Below, piece by piece: positions 24,550 to 32,110 of a DNA stretch of 32,110 bases. This DNA comes from Promethearchaeota archaeon (GTDB lineage: Archaea; Asgardarchaeota; Lokiarchaeia; Sigynarchaeales; SOKP01). The position numbers and the translations under genes are program-made. The stretch covers positions 1 through 32,110 of the forward strand of contig WJIN01000075.1 in assembly GCA_014730295.1 (NCBI GenBank). The letters are read 5' to 3'. Position 1 is the stretch's first letter. Each line of letters begins with the position of its first letter. Below the pieces are notes generated by a model. The model saw only the letters and a list, made by a program, of their open reading frames with translations, ran no database searches and had not been told where the DNA came from.

Positions 24550-26070
24550 ATGTCTTTAAAACACAACGTTCCCTCATATTTCCATGTGAAAGTGGATAGA
24601 GAACTATGTAAAAAATGCAAAAGGTGCACGAATCACTGTAGTTATGAGGCTTTATCTTTCAACGGGGAGCGAATCGTATCTGACGATCCGAAATGCGTGG
24701 CTTGTCAAAGATGCGTCGCGATGTGCCCAGCAGGGGCTATAAGAATTGAAAAAAACGACTCATATTTACCACCCCATGGAAACTATACTCGTAGGATAAG
24801 GAATGTAATTTGGTCTCAATCTGGGAATGGAGGTGTTTTACTCTCTGCTACAGGAAATGATCGCCCAATTAGGACTACATTTGATGATTTGCTTCTCGAT
24901 GCGTGCCAAGTCACCAATCCGAGTATCGATCCTCTCCGAGAAACCATTGAAACTAAAGTATTTTTTGGGAGGAAACCCAAGCAAATTGTATTTTCTGAAA
25001 GTTCAGTTAATCCAAGCGATATTTCGCTGAAAACTGAGTTTATGCCTAATTTTGAAATTGATTCCCCCATTATGGTCGGGCATATGAGTTTAGGTTCAAT
25101 TAGCTATAATGCATGTATGGCAATTTATCAGGCTGCCAAGGAACTGAATATATTAGCAGGTTCAGGTGAGGGGGGTCTCCATCAAGATTTTTATGAATAT
25201 GGACCCAATATTATTACCGAAATCGCTTCTGGGCGTTTCGGAGTTGATATTAATTATTTAAAAAATGCTGCGGGTATCGAAATTAAGATTGGCCAGGGCG
25301 CAAAGCCCGGACATGGGGGTCATTTACCCGGAGAGAAAGTCAATTCTCTAATCTCTGAGACGCGGATGATACCCAAAGGTTCAGATGCACTTTCTCCATA
25401 TCCTCATCATGATATCTACTCGATTGAAGATCTTGCACAATTAATCTCTGCGTTAAAAGAAGCGACCCGATATAAAGTTCCGATAGGGGTTAAAATTGCC
25501 GCAGTCCATAATTCAGCACCTATCGCTGTGGGTATTGTGAGGGGTGGTGCTGATTTTCTGACAATAGATGGATTCCGGGGCGGAACAGGTGCTGCCCCTA
25601 GAATCATTAGAGACCATGCGGGAATACCAATTGAATTGGCGATTGCTGCGGTTGACTCAAGACTCCGAGACGAAAACCTTCGAGATGAAGTGACTTTAGT
25701 AGCAGGTGGGTCTATTCGGTATTCTGCAGACTTAATCAAAGCAATCGCGTTAGGAGCAGATGTAGGAATGTGTAGTATGCCAGTGTTAATTGCTATGGGT
25801 TGTAGAGTCTGCCAACAATGCTTTAGAGGGCTCTGCTCGTGGGGGATTGCAACTCAACAAGAATATTTAGTAAAACGATTAGATATAGATGTCGCCCGAA
25901 ATCGTATAATTAACTTGTTTCACAGCTGGAATGAAGAACTAAAAGAAGTATTAGGAGCGATGGGGATCGATTCGGTGGAATCTCTTCGATCTAACCGAGA
26001 CCGGCTGCGCTATATAGGACCAAATCCAAAAATCGCAGAAATTCTAGGCGTGAAACATGCGGGTGAGTAA
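24550..26070 (+). CDS. Glutamate synthase FMN/Fe-S catalytic subunit with N-terminal ferredoxin (archaeal GltB/GlxD type)
   Basis: 506 residues. An N-terminal 2[4Fe-4S] ferredoxin domain uses C20/23/26/30 and C49/52/55/59. The FMN-binding synthase domain follows, with SGEGGLHQDFYEYGPN, KIGQGAKPGHGGHLPG, DGFRGGTGAAP and the cluster motif CRVCQQCFRGLCSWG, which holds the [3Fe-4S] centre in this family. It aminates 2-oxoglutarate to glutamate using ammonia from the glutaminase subunit. The ferredoxin domain replaces the separate NADPH-linked small subunit of bacteria, so the electrons probably come from ferredoxin or an Fe-S partner such as the HdrBC fusion. The GXGXG subunit begins 14 nt downstream. 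Confidence 0.96.
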   Translation: MSLKHNVPSYFHVKVDRELCKKCKRCTNHCSYEALSFNGERIVSDDPKCVACQRCVAMCPAGAIRIEKNDSYLPPHGNYTRRIRNVIWSQSGNGGVLLSATGNDRPIRTTFDDLLLDACQVTNPSIDPLRETIETKVFFGRKPKQIVFSESSVNPSDISLKTEFMPNFEIDSPIMVGHMSLGSISYNACMAIYQAAKELNILAGSGEGGLHQDFYEYGPNIITEIASGRFGVDINYLKNAAGIEIKIGQGAKPGHGGHLPGEKVNSLISETRMIPKGSDALSPYPHHDIYSIEDLAQLISALKEATRYKVPIGVKIAAVHNSAPIAVGIVRGGADFLTIDGFRGGTGAAPRIIRDHAGIPIELAIAAVDSRLRDENLRDEVTLVAGGSIRYSADLIKAIALGADVGMCSMPVLIAMGCRVCQQCFRGLCSWGIATQQEYLVKRLDIDVARNRIINLFHSWNEELKEVLGAMGIDSVESLRSNRDRLRYIGPNPKIAEILGVKHAGE

Positions 26071-26084
26071 AAAGAGGGAAAAAA

Positions 26085-26918
26085 ATGATTGAAAACAAAA
26101 ATCAGAAATTAGAATATGGAATGGAAAAGAAAGGATCTATTCAGATTGATGCTGCTCCAAATGGTCAGCCTCTAAATTATAAAGAATTAAATGAAAAAAT
26201 TCATGGAGCCCTTAGAGAGGGGCATTCAAAAGTTATTTTAAATGATGTGTGCGGTCAGCGATTCATTGGAGCCTCCTTACAAGGAGATTTAGAGCTTGAA
26301 ATTAACGGTCTTCCAGGAAATGATCTTGGAATCTTTATGGATGGTCCAAGAATCGTTGTGAATGGGAATTGTGAAGACCAAGCAGGAAATACGATGAATG
26401 ATGGAACGATGATCATCCACGGTGATGGAGGCGATGTGCTAGGGCTTTCGGCACGCGGGGGGAAAATCTATATCAAAGAAGATGTAGGGTACAGAGTGGG
26501 GATTCATATCAAGGAATATAAACAAAAATTCCCGGTGGTACTTATAGGAGGAACCGCAAAAGATTTTTTGGGAGAATATATGGCGGGAGGGTTGATCATT
26601 GTGTTGGGATTGAACATTCAAGATGATGGAACAGTGGTTGAAAGCGATTATCCGATCTGTGGAGGAGAATTAGGGACAGGTATCCATCGAGGCAAAATTG
26701 TGCTCAGAACCGAAGAGGATTTAGAATCAAGGTTAGGTGTAGGAGCAAAAGTTTATGAGCTAAAAAAAGAAACAGAAAGGACAATTACTCCCTATATCAG
26801 AGAATTTTGTGAGATTTTCAATATACCTTTTGAATTGATAGGAGAAAAACCCTTTCAAGTTGTTAAACCCATCTCTAAACGGCCTTTTGGCGGGAATTAT
26901 TGCGGAAATTTAATATAA
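26085..26918 (+). CDS. Glutamate synthase GXGXG-domain subunit (archaeal GlxC type)
   Basis: 277 residues. It forms the right-handed beta-helix of the glutamate synthase C-terminal domain, recognised by repeated Gly-rich turns (GNCEDQAGNTMNDGTMIIHG, GLSARGGKIYIKEDVGYRVG, GDFLGEYMAGG-like and GGELGTGIHRGKIVLR). In GltB this domain packs against the others and helps channel ammonia; in archaea it is a separate protein. The gene follows the FMN subunit by 14 nt, with a short GAGGG purine site, and ends about 200 nt before the exchanger gene. It has no catalytic residues of its own. Confidence 0.94.
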   Translation: MIENKNQKLEYGMEKKGSIQIDAAPNGQPLNYKELNEKIHGALREGHSKVILNDVCGQRFIGASLQGDLELEINGLPGNDLGIFMDGPRIVVNGNCEDQAGNTMNDGTMIIHGDGGDVLGLSARGGKIYIKEDVGYRVGIHIKEYKQKFPVVLIGGTAKDFLGEYMAGGLIIVLGLNIQDDGTVVESDYPICGGELGTGIHRGKIVLRTEEDLESRLGVGAKVYELKKETERTITPYIREFCEIFNIPFELIGEKPFQVVKPISKRPFGGNYCGNLI

Positions 26919-27120
26919 TCTTCTTTTTATAAAAATATTGCAAAGTAAGAACAAGTTGGAAGTATAGCGGAGCAATGCAGTAAGTACCACGAAATTATTG
27001 TATTTTTAATAAATAATCAAATTAATATTATAGGAAAAAATCCAATAATTATTCATTTTTTTGTAGTTCTAGTTTTGCTTTTCCTTAATTTTTTATATAA
27101 TTAGCATATTAGTTTTTCAA

Positions 27121-28152
27121 ATGCTATGGGCAATAATTATTGGTCTCTTATTGGGATTTCTCGGTCTATATTACGGGTCTAAATTAGTAGTGATTGGATT
27201 AGAGAACTTGGCCTTAAGGTTTGGAATTAGCCAACTTTTAATTGGGTTGACGATTCTGTCGATTGGGACAAGTTTACCAGAAATCGCTGTTAGTATAATG
27301 GGAGGGATTGATAAAATATTTGGATTAAACCATGGCATAGACGCTATTGTGATCGGGAATAAAGTGGGTTCATTTCTTACACAAGTCACCTTAATAATTG
27401 GTATTCTCGGTATAGTCCAACCAATCTTTATTAGTCGATGGAAACTTAAGAGAGAGGGGGTAAGTATGGCGATAGCACTATTAATTTTCTTTATTATTGC
27501 ATTGGACGGAATAATCACACAAATTGAAGCCCTCATCCTCATAATATCATATATAATTTATTTAATACTTATAATCTATAGTGAACGCCGCGTAACCAGA
27601 AAGCAAAGAGAGATCCAAGAATTTTTGAGACAAAGAGATGGAATCGAGTTTAAAGAGATTAAACCCGATTGTGAAGAGAAAGAGACGCCAGACTGTTCAA
27701 TATCGAAAGATATGGCATATACGGTTTTCGGATTATTAGCATTAATTATCGGGGCTGAGATAACCTTATTATCAGGTCATGAGTTAGCAAGAGAATTCGG
27801 AATTCCAGAAAATATCGTTGGTATTTTTATCCTTGGATTAGAAACCAGTCTGCCTGAACTAATTGCGAGTATTGTAGCGATACGTAGAGATTCATTTGGA
27901 ATAGCAGTTGGCGATATATTAGGCTCGAATATCTGCGATATTTTATTAGCCACTGGGTCTGGTGCGATTTTTGTGAGTTTTTACGTACCAAAAGTATTAT
28001 TGATTTACGAAATTCCATTGATTTTTATTGTTATAGGCTTCATATTATTATTTTTCTGGACAAGTGAGATTTTAAATCGATCTGAAGCAGGAGTATTGGT
28101 GAGCATATTTATAGGATACACTATCTTCAAATTTCTGTTTTTCCAAATCTAA
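27121..28152 (+). CDS. Cation/Ca2+ exchanger (CaCA family, NCX-like)
   Basis: 343 residues, about ten membrane helices in two halves with opposite-topology alpha repeats. Repeat 1 reads IGLTILSIGTSLPEIAVSI with IGNKVGS. Repeat 2 reads GIFILGLETSLPELIASI with GDILGSNICDILLATG. The ion-binding Glu of both repeats is present. Glu replaces the usual Gly before Thr in repeat 2, and repeat 1 lacks the usual Asn after Gly-Ser. A charged loop (about 165-200, with EIKPDCEEKE) joins the halves. The protein likely extrudes Ca2+ or another cation in exchange for Na+ or H+. It is a single gene, convergent with ilvE. Confidence 0.93.
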   Translation: MLWAIIIGLLLGFLGLYYGSKLVVIGLENLALRFGISQLLIGLTILSIGTSLPEIAVSIMGGIDKIFGLNHGIDAIVIGNKVGSFLTQVTLIIGILGIVQPIFISRWKLKREGVSMAIALLIFFIIALDGIITQIEALILIISYIIYLILIIYSERRVTRKQREIQEFLRQRDGIEFKEIKPDCEEKETPDCSISKDMAYTVFGLLALIIGAEITLLSGHELAREFGIPENIVGIFILGLETSLPELIASIVAIRRDSFGIAVGDILGSNICDILLATGSGAIFVSFYVPKVLLIYEIPLIFIVIGFILLFFWTSEILNRSEAGVLVSIFIGYTIFKFLFFQI

Positions 28153-28209
28153 TAATAGAATTCTTTAATCAAACGGTTTTAAAATAAAGGATAAAAAAAA
28201 GAATTAATA

Positions 28210-29244
28210 TTACTCAAGGATTTGAACCCATGCAAATTCATCTTCTATATCTAATCTCTGGATGCCAACCAAGGTGTTATATAATTTTTTCGTAATATCT
28301 CCGGGTTCTTGATTATTGAAGGTCTTGGATTTATTTTGATAGGTTATAGAACCGATTGGTGTGATAACCGCCGCTGTGCCCGTGCAAAAGGTCTCCGTAC
28401 AACTATCATTGAATAGTTCTTGATAGGATATATCTCTCTGTTCAGTCTTAATTCCAAATTTTCTTTCTGCGATGGTCAAAACAGACTTCAATGTAATACC
28501 TTCAAGAATGGTACCATCTAAGCGTGGAGTGACTAATGTATCATTTATTATCGCGCAAAAGTTAGCAGATCCAACTTCACTAATGAATTTCATAAAAACG
28601 GAATCTAGATAAAGGATTTGGTCATACCCGTCTTTTTTCGCTTCGGTTGCCGGTTTCATGGTTCCCGCATAATTCGAACACGTTTTTGAAAAGCCTGTAC
28701 CTCCAAGACTTGCGCGAGTGAACTTTTTAGAGATAAGAAGATTAATGCCTTTGAATCCTTCTGGAAAATAGGGCCCCACAGGAGAGCAAAAGATGATGAA
28801 TTTATACTCTCTAGCAGGTTTTATACCTAATAAAGGCTCGGTTCCGATCATCAAAGGACGAATATAGAGTGACCCTCCCGTCTCATATGGAGGAACAAAG
28901 CGCTCATTTGCTCGCACCACTTTTTCCACGGCGCTCAAAAACTCTGATTCAGCAAATGGGGGCATAACTAATCGTTCTGCGCTTTTTATAAATCTCTTGG
29001 CATTTTCCAATGGACGAAACAATGTCATCCTCCCATCCTCAGATTTTAAGGCTTTCATTCCTTCAAAAATTCCTTGTCCGTAATTCAATATACATGCGGA
29101 GGGAGAGAGTTCGATGGAACTATAAGGAAGGAGCTCACCATCATCCCATTCACCATTTTTGAAATCAGAAAGGAACATCCAATCAGTTTGAATAAAATCA
29201 AACCCAAGATTATTAAAATCTATTTCATTTCTTGTCGCTTGCAT
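28210..29244 (-). CDS. ilvE: Branched-chain amino acid aminotransferase
   Basis: 344 residues, fold-type IV PLP enzyme. It interconverts leucine, isoleucine and valine with their 2-oxo acids using glutamate/2-oxoglutarate. The PLP lysine is K187 in GGTGFSKTCSNYAG, aligned with the GGTGDCKMGGNYG segment of human BCAT. ISEVGSANFCAIIND, LDGTILEGITLKSVL and TCTEVFC-like SCTETFCTGTAAVITPIG are also family segments. This makes it closer to the BCAT (eukaryote/some bacteria) type than to the short IlvE proteins. Its promoter on the minus strand has a TATA-like box near 29282-29289. Its glutamate comes from the nearby glutamate synthase genes. Confidence 0.96.
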   Translation of the reverse strand: MQATRNEIDFNNLGFDFIQTDWMFLSDFKNGEWDDGELLPYSSIELSPSACILNYGQGIFEGMKALKSEDGRMTLFRPLENAKRFIKSAERLVMPPFAESEFLSAVEKVVRANERFVPPYETGGSLYIRPLMIGTEPLLGIKPAREYKFIIFCSPVGPYFPEGFKGINLLISKKFTRASLGGTGFSKTCSNYAGTMKPATEAKKDGYDQILYLDSVFMKFISEVGSANFCAIINDTLVTPRLDGTILEGITLKSVLTIAERKFGIKTEQRDISYQELFNDSCTETFCTGTAAVITPIGSITYQNKSKTFNNQEPGDITKKLYNTLVGIQRLDIEDEFAWVQILE

Positions 29245-29319
29245 CGTTTTTCACTTTTTTTGTTTAGATCTCCCACAAGCGCTTTATATCCTGACCTCGT
29301 TTAGATAGAATACTACAAA

Positions 29320-29379
29320 AGCAAGATGCTCTTCAAAAGAAAATAATAATTAAAAGAAGTCAAGAAAAGCTATCTTGCT
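29320..29379 (-). terminator. Terminator-like hairpin after the 28-codon ORF
   Basis: On the minus strand AGCAAGAT (29379-29372), which begins directly after the stop codon, pairs with ATCTTGCT (29327-29320), plus two further GC pairs after a 1-nt bulge. TTTTG follows. A shorter alternative hairpin, CAAGA/TCTTG, uses the same 5' segment. It could end transcription of the small gene or, less likely, form an attenuator ahead of ilvE. Confidence 0.5.
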
Positions 29380-29466
29380 CTATAATGCTACTGCAGCGGC
29401 AATAGCTAGAGCTATAGCCCACACATAACCTATAGACTCTTCCGCATTAGCATTATATGAGATCAT
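29380..29466 (-). CDS. 28-residue hydrophobic peptide, putative small membrane protein
   Basis: The ORF encodes a short polar N-terminus (MISYNANAEES) followed by IGYVWAIALAIAAAVAL, one Ala/Ile/Val-rich stretch long enough to cross a membrane. It ends exactly at the start of a hairpin. On the minus strand the TATA-like TTTTAAATA (29489-29497) lies about 23 nt before the ATG, which predicts a leaderless mRNA. The local sequence is richer in G+C than the surrounding DNA, as expected for coding. Because it lies upstream of ilvE on the same strand, a leader peptide is possible, but ilvE appears to have its own TATA box. A small membrane peptide or a subunit of an unknown complex is my best guess. 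No homologue recognised. Confidence 0.5.
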   Translation of the reverse strand: MISYNANAEESIGYVWAIALAIAAAVAL

Positions 29467-29488
29467 TATACTTTTTTATCATAAATAG

Positions 29489-29500
29489 TATTTAAAATTA
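29489..29500 (-). promoter_or_regulatory. TATA-like box of the 28-codon ORF
   Basis: TAATTTTAAATA on the minus strand, about 23 nt before the ATG at 29466. This spacing would put the transcription start at or next to the start codon. The divergent hydrolase gene (29595) has its own AT-rich promoter near 29560-29580. Confidence 0.5.
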
Positions 29501-29594
29501 TTCATTAAGAATGGGCAGTGAGTCCCATAAATTATTATGAAAACCTTTCATTATGATTTTCAAAACTTAAATAATAATAATAAGAGCTATCAAT

Positions 29595-30401
29595 ATGAGT
29601 AGTAATGGAATTGTAAACAAATATTCTGTAGAAAGAAATGTAGATCTTGCATATAAACGCTGGGGAGAAGGAAATTCTCAGAAAATTATGCTCATTCATG
29701 GTTGGACTGGTTTTAAAGAATTATGGGACAGTTTTGCTCCCAATTTAGTTAAAAACGACTATGATGTCGTAGTACCTGACTTACGCGGGCATGGGGACTC
29801 ATCAAAACCCGAGATGGATTATACACACCAAGTTTTTTCGAATGATCTCTATAATTTGGCAAAAAAACTAAATTGGGATAAAGGTTTTATAATTTTAGGA
29901 CAGAGTATGGGAGGATACATCGTGCTTGATTACGCCCTTCAATATCCAGAAACTTTAACCCATCTAATTAGTTCAAATACCTCAGCGTATCTTGCAAGAA
30001 ATCTCTTTTCCAAAATCGTATGGAAAATGACGATTAGAATGTATCGAAAGAATCCGGAAAAATTAATGAGAAAAATGGTCCCTCGATTTTTCTTAAATCC
30101 ACCCACTGAGAAAGAAGTAGATTTCTTCGTAAATAGTTCACTAAAAACGGCTAAACATGCGGGATTAAGCGCAATCAAATATTGTTATGAAAGAAATTTA
30201 GAACCTGAATTGCATAAAATTAGTATCCCCACATTAGTAATCTCCTCTGAACATGACCAAAAAGATCTAAGGAAGGCCACGCTTGCAATTCATGAATTAA
30301 TTCCTAATTCAGAATTGGTGGATATTAAAGACACGGGACACCTTCCATTTATAGAAAATCCAGATGATTTTCTGAATGCAATTAAAGGATTTACAAAATA
30401 A
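29595..30401 (+). CDS. Alpha/beta-hydrolase fold esterase or lipase-like enzyme
   Basis: 268 residues, cytoplasmic. The oxyanion region is LIHGWTGF (about 33-40), the nucleophile elbow is GQSMGG with Ser104, an Asp is available in SSEHDQKD, and the catalytic His is in DTGHLPFIENP. PDLRGHGDSSKP is another standard motif. The cap region (about 130-185) is basic. The family covers esterases, haloperoxidase-like and C-C hydrolases, and the substrate cannot be read from sequence. The gene is convergent with the zinc-ribbon membrane protein, with 13 nt between them. Confidence 0.93.
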   Translation: MSSNGIVNKYSVERNVDLAYKRWGEGNSQKIMLIHGWTGFKELWDSFAPNLVKNDYDVVVPDLRGHGDSSKPEMDYTHQVFSNDLYNLAKKLNWDKGFIILGQSMGGYIVLDYALQYPETLTHLISSNTSAYLARNLFSKIVWKMTIRMYRKNPEKLMRKMVPRFFLNPPTEKEVDFFVNSSLKTAKHAGLSAIKYCYERNLEPELHKISIPTLVISSEHDQKDLRKATLAIHELIPNSELVDIKDTGHLPFIENPDDFLNAIKGFTK

Positions 30402-30414
30402 TTAATAAGTCTGT

Positions 30415-30969
30415 TCAAATGGGATCTCCATTAGTTTCTATACCTTCAAGATAGGCGTTTCCAATGAAGACCTTGTAGGGTATCCACTTTGATTGCGATG
30501 ATAATCTAACTAAAAATGTGGAATTACTATTATTTTTTTCTATCTTTATATAGTTAGAGGGATTATTTTCTGAATTCTTTAAAATAAAATGGAAAATTAT
30601 ACCCAAAATAATAGAAAGAAAACCAATAAGGAGCAAAAAAAACATATAAAACGGAAAAGGAGTTTGAAAAATTAGGCTAAGAATGGCTAAAAATACGCTT
30701 ATTAAACTTAATGAGATAAATATCCATACTAACAACTCAGAAATAATTTTTGCGTTATTCCATCTAGAAAAAGCTTTACGACAGTCTTTGCACATTGGGA
30801 TGACTATATCTACTTGATCCATCGAATTCTTGATTAATGCTTTTATAAGACTCTGCTTGAGTGAAAAGGGATGGCTTAGTTTCTGACGAGAAATATTCTC
30901 TCGTTTGCCACATTTAAGACATTTAAGCATACTAAAATTCTTAAAATTTCTTAATTCATCCTTCGACAT
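30415..30969 (-). CDS. Zinc-ribbon membrane protein of unknown function
   Basis: 184 residues. Two CxxC pairs, C17-LK-C20 (MLKCLKCGKRE) and C60-KD-C63 (MCKDCRKAF), can form a zinc ribbon. Two adjacent hydrophobic helices follow (about 78-100 and 107-130), then a hydrophilic C-terminus. The layout is a small cytoplasmic zinc domain tethered to the membrane by a helical hairpin. No enzyme motif was seen. A 43-codon ORF ends 32 nt upstream on the same strand and may be co-transcribed. Confidence 0.7.
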   Translation of the reverse strand: MSKDELRNFKNFSMLKCLKCGKRENISRQKLSHPFSLKQSLIKALIKNSMDQVDIVIPMCKDCRKAFSRWNNAKIISELLVWIFISLSLISVFLAILSLIFQTPFPFYMFFLLLIGFLSIILGIIFHFILKNSENNPSNYIKIEKNNSNSTFLVRLSSQSKWIPYKVFIGNAYLEGIETNGDPI

Positions 30970-31001
30970 AGTATGTTCCTAATGGGTTAATCAAAATTGT
31001 A

Positions 31002-31133
31002 CTAAAGTAAGGTATCTAAAACGCTTAATTCTTCAAAATATTTTCTCTGATCTTTTGTTGATATAAATTTAAGAAATGTGATCATATCTTTAATAAGCCT
31101 ATCTTCATGCTTATCAGATTCTATTTTTTTCAT
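31002..31133 (-). CDS. 43-residue charged small protein, hypothetical
   Basis: An ATG at 31131-31133 opens 43 codons with a protein-like composition (MKKIESDKHEDRLIKDM, then FLKFISTKDQRKYFEEL), predicted to be helical and charged. The minus strand has a TATA-like TATATTTAAAG about 30 nt upstream (near 31163-31172). It is followed after 32 nt by the zinc-ribbon membrane protein gene. No family recognised and no strong ribosome binding site. The open frame in AT-rich DNA, the promoter position and the same-strand neighbour make it a reasonable real gene. Confidence 0.45.
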   Translation of the reverse strand: MKKIESDKHEDRLIKDMITFLKFISTKDQRKYFEELSVLDTLL

Positions 31134-31292
31134 GTTTTTCTATGAAAGATTCACTTTAATACTTTAAATATAATAAGAAGGATATAATTAATTAATGCTG
31201 ATTTGAAAAGACTTATTTTTCAAAATTTAACCAAAAATTATTTATATATCATAATAATGTATAAAAGTAATTTTTAACAAGGTGAGAAAAAA

Positions 31293-31532
31293 ATGAGTGA
31301 AACCCAGTGCTATATTTTCATAAAAGGTCATGCTGGATTTGTTGATGAGATTGTGTTGCGACTAAGAGAAATGGATGAAGTTGAAGAGGCGAATGTTGTA
31401 ACGGGAACGGTAGATATTATCGCGAAGGTGAAGGGAAAAGATATTCAAACAATATCCAACGTCATATTATCAAGAATTCACAAGATTGATGGGGTAGAGC
31501 GTACATCGACTCATTTCATCGTTCCAACCTAA
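31293..31532 (+). CDS. Stand-alone RAM-domain protein (Lrp/AsnC ligand-binding domain)
   Basis: 79 residues, only the effector-binding RAM domain with no DNA-binding part. The ligand region is TGTVDIIAKVKG (37-48), and the end is GVERTSTHFIV. Such proteins (SraM) form Lrp-like decamers or octamers that bind amino acids, and may modulate full-length Lrp proteins. The gene has a good GGTGA site (31281-31285), eight bases before the ATG, and a TATA-like ATTTATATAT near 31240-31250. It may act with the Lrp-type regulator at 12.4 kb. Confidence 0.9.
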   Translation: MSETQCYIFIKGHAGFVDEIVLRLREMDEVEEANVVTGTVDIIAKVKGKDIQTISNVILSRIHKIDGVERTSTHFIVPT

Positions 31533-31604
31533 ATCAGAACAATTAATCTATTTTATTTATAAAAATTCTTATATTTCACATTTATTACCGAAAGGTTTTT
31601 TTCA

Positions 31605-32110
31605 CTATTTATCTTTGAAATTGTGGTATTTTCCATCATGGATATTAGCAATATAGTCATTTCCCTTGATTGCCCATGTTATTTTTTCTCCTTTTTTTGC
31701 TTTTTCTGCCCAATGGGAATCTGTTTCAGGATTCTGTTCCACAAAAAAATATTCGTCGTGATATACGCATCTCAATCCCTTTTGAGATGTTTTCTCGATG
31801 GGATATTCTTCTCCTTCTAATTTAACTGATTTTTTATCAGAAAATATGGCATTTACCCAAAAATCATTAATATTTTCAAGATCAAAGAAAAAAAATCGTT
31901 CCCATACAGAGAAAATTGTTAAGGCAATGAAGGAGCATGGGAATGGACGTTCTCCTGGATTTATAATAGACCAAAAAGTAGAGCAGGCGTAAACCCATAA
32001 TATAAAAAATTGCTTTCTCATTGGTTCCGTACACGGTATTATGGAGTAGGACAAAAAGTAAGGTCGAGCCAATGCCCGCGAGAAGCACAAAAATCTTCTT
32101 TGATACCATA
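31605..32110 (-). pseudogene. CPBP-type intramembrane protease, 5' end outside window, frameshifted at a homopolymer
   Basis: From the right edge the minus strand encodes FVLLHNTVYG, GLRLLYFLVYYKSRRTSIP and MLLHCLNNF. These match the FxxxH and final HxxxN regions of CPBP (Rce1-like, Abi) membrane proteases; the EExxxR motif would lie beyond the edge. This frame stops at 31882, just after a run of eight T (31895-31888 on this strand). Removing one T joins it to a frame that stays open to 31605 and encodes a hydrophilic tail of about 90 residues (DLENINDFW ... KYHNFKDK). The protease part would be complete at the stop, so function may survive. It could be a real mutation, a programmed slip or a sequencing error. 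Confidence 0.65.

Noticed and set aside
29244..29466. Classical ilv attenuator with leader peptide
   Set aside because: ilvE has its own TATA-like box near 29282-29289, downstream of the hairpin. Ribosome-coupled attenuation of this kind is not established in archaea. It is kept only as an alternative.

Overview
The window is AT-rich DNA from an archaeon, most likely an Asgard (Lokiarchaeia-like) lineage or a relative. This is inferred, not proven. Supporting signs are promoters with BRE/TATA-like boxes 20-35 nt before starts, GGTGA/GGAGG ribosome binding sites, an archaeal glutamate synthase split into three genes, a stand-alone RAM-domain protein, HdrB/HdrC-type iron-sulfur modules, secreted proteins anchored by a C-terminal helix, and lysine/isoleucine-rich proteins. 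No rRNA, tRNA, CRISPR array or complete insertion sequence was recognised.

Left part (1-8.9 kb). After a truncated ORF at the edge, possibly a transposase start, and a methyltransferase-like gene come two complete metal ABC importers of the ZnuABC/TroABC type. They face each other around a DtxR-like regulator. Cluster 1 (+ strand) encodes binding protein, ATPase and permease, and its permease is fused in frame to a SAM methyltransferase. Cluster 2 (- strand) encodes binding protein, permease, ATPase and the regulator. Two near-identical palindromes sit at the cluster 2 promoter. The regulator lacks two metal ligands conserved in its family and has a cysteine-rich tail.

Middle (9-15.8 kb). 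This holds a multi-cluster Fe-S protein, a cold-shock protein with a TTG start, a HepT/MntA toxin-antitoxin pair, an Lrp/AsnC regulator divergent from glutamine synthetase (with an operator-like repeat at the predicted transcription start), a membrane-anchored secreted protein and an AhpD-like protein.

15.8-21 kb (- strand). This holds a heterodimeric ABC exporter, with one catalytically degenerate half, and a ten-helix membrane protein of unknown function.

Right part (21.3-32 kb). An HdrB-HdrC fusion lies 7 nt before the glutaminase subunit of glutamate synthase. The FMN/Fe-S subunit and the GXGXG subunit follow after a 643-nt gap. With glnA this completes GS-GOGAT ammonium assimilation, and the HdrBC fusion is a candidate electron-transfer partner. 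Then come a cation/Ca2+ exchanger, a branched-chain aminotransferase (which would use the glutamate), a 28-codon hydrophobic ORF with its own promoter and hairpin, an alpha/beta hydrolase, a zinc-ribbon membrane protein with a 43-codon ORF before it, a RAM-domain protein, and at the edge a CPBP-type membrane protease gene broken by a frameshift in a homopolymer.
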